Of a DNA stretch of 45,000 nt, positions 44,590 to 45,000 are shown in pieces; position 1 is the first letter of the stretch; each line of letters begins with the position of its first letter. This DNA is from Chrysomallon squamiferum. Taxonomy: Eukaryota; Mollusca; Gastropoda; Neomphalida; Peltospiridae. The position numbers and the translations under genes are program-made. The stretch spans positions 9,825,404 to 9,870,403 of the forward strand of contig CM022672.1 of assembly GCA_012295275.1 (NCBI GenBank). The letters are read 5' to 3'. The notes beneath the pieces are model-generated. The model did not search any database and was not told the DNA's origin. It was given only the letters and a program-made list of their open reading frames with translations.

Positions 44590-44592
<3 letters not shown>

Positions 44593-44639
44593 ATTATTAT
44601 TATAATTATACATGTACATATTTTTTTGTTCTGTTAATA

Positions 44640-44755
44640 ATTATACACATGCATGCATACTCATGCATACCTACACTCATTGACACATACAGAAACACAC
44701 AAACATACACTCAAACACACATGCACACACCAGTACTCAATCATAAACACACAAG
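44640..44755. repeat. CA-rich tract
   Basis: Imperfect CACA, CATA and GCAT units. Confidence 0.8.
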
Positions 44756-44829
44756 CCAGATACTGCTTTCAAATACTACAGAAAATGAATCATCTTTGAA
44801 AACTGACTTTAATAATTATCTTGTTTCAG

Positions 44830-44971
44830 GAAACCATCACCACACACGGAGATCATACTAAAAATGAAAACAGTTAACCATCCATCCATTCAGTGGTCTG
44901 ACAACAACACAGACAATTGCTTGGTGATCCATTTAGTCAGCGGGATTACAATTCATAGAAGTGGCTCATAA
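44830..44971 (+). CDS. Candidate exon after a good 3' splice site
   Basis: TAATAATTATCTTGTTTCAG ends at 44829: a pyrimidine-rich acceptor with a branch-point-like TGACTTTAAT about 20 bp upstream. With the first base completing a split codon, the frame starting at 44831 is open for 46 codons to TAA at 44969. Its composition is normal (for example HPSIQWSDNNTDNCLVIHLV), and the block to the window end is GC-richer than what precedes it. I recognise no family. It may be the last coding exon of a plus-strand gene or an internal exon in another phase that continues past the window. The other frames after this acceptor hit a stop sooner. Confidence 0.25.
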
Positions 44972-45000
44972 AAACCATGGCCTTAGGAAGCTGGAACATT

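Overview
No protein-coding gene, tRNA, rRNA or other functional RNA gene can be called with confidence in this window. It looks like an intergenic or intronic stretch of an AT-rich animal genome. The signs are very dense microsatellites of every unit size, at least eleven unrelated minisatellite arrays, poly(A)/poly(T) runs, worn tRNA-derived SINE pieces on both strands, and no bacterial-type gene packing. A cephalopod or other mollusc is my best guess. It rests on the mix of TATG, AAT, ATG, CA and AAAT repeats and on a 17-base stretch near 7172 that resembles, from memory, the 3' end of a common cephalopod SINE. This is inference.

Layout. 1-3600: AT-rich DNA with simple repeats and a moderately GC-richer patch holding a 51-codon open frame that begins with a signal-peptide-like segment (3302-3457). 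3640-4577: a fold-back structure with two ~200-bp inverted arms around a ~180-bp tandem duplication. 4795-8900: a long GA repeat, a 48-bp minisatellite, SINE pieces and AAAAT tracts. 9978-13100: local direct duplications, a SINE scrap, a homeodomain-motif-rich patch, a ~500-bp purine tract and a patch with a strong minus-strand splice-donor match. 14285-16900: a CpG-containing patch, facing CA and TG repeats, a long AAT domain and a ~70-bp minisatellite. 17957-18349: a GC-richer frame with few stops. 18437-20630: trinucleotide and TG repeats ending in a G/T-only-like domain. 20975-24245: SINE, then three minisatellites. 24775-30590: duplications, a worn coding-like segment (28348-28686) and more minisatellites. 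30869-36330: simple repeats. 36430-37745: a 1-kb, 32-bp minisatellite ending beside the most CpG-rich patch of the window. 38877-43530: TA/GA, TATG and an uninterrupted (CT)55 repeat, an eight-copy 62-66-bp array, and a GC-richer open frame. 43749-44971: two more coding-like patches, one with a good 3' splice-site match near the end.

Stop-free runs of 50-75 codons are expected by chance in DNA of this length, so every coding candidate is given low confidence and rests on composition, splice-site matches or frame continuity. The supported content is the repeat structure; the items worth testing are the fold-back element, the CpG-rich patch next to the 1-kb minisatellite, and four or five short coding-like patches.
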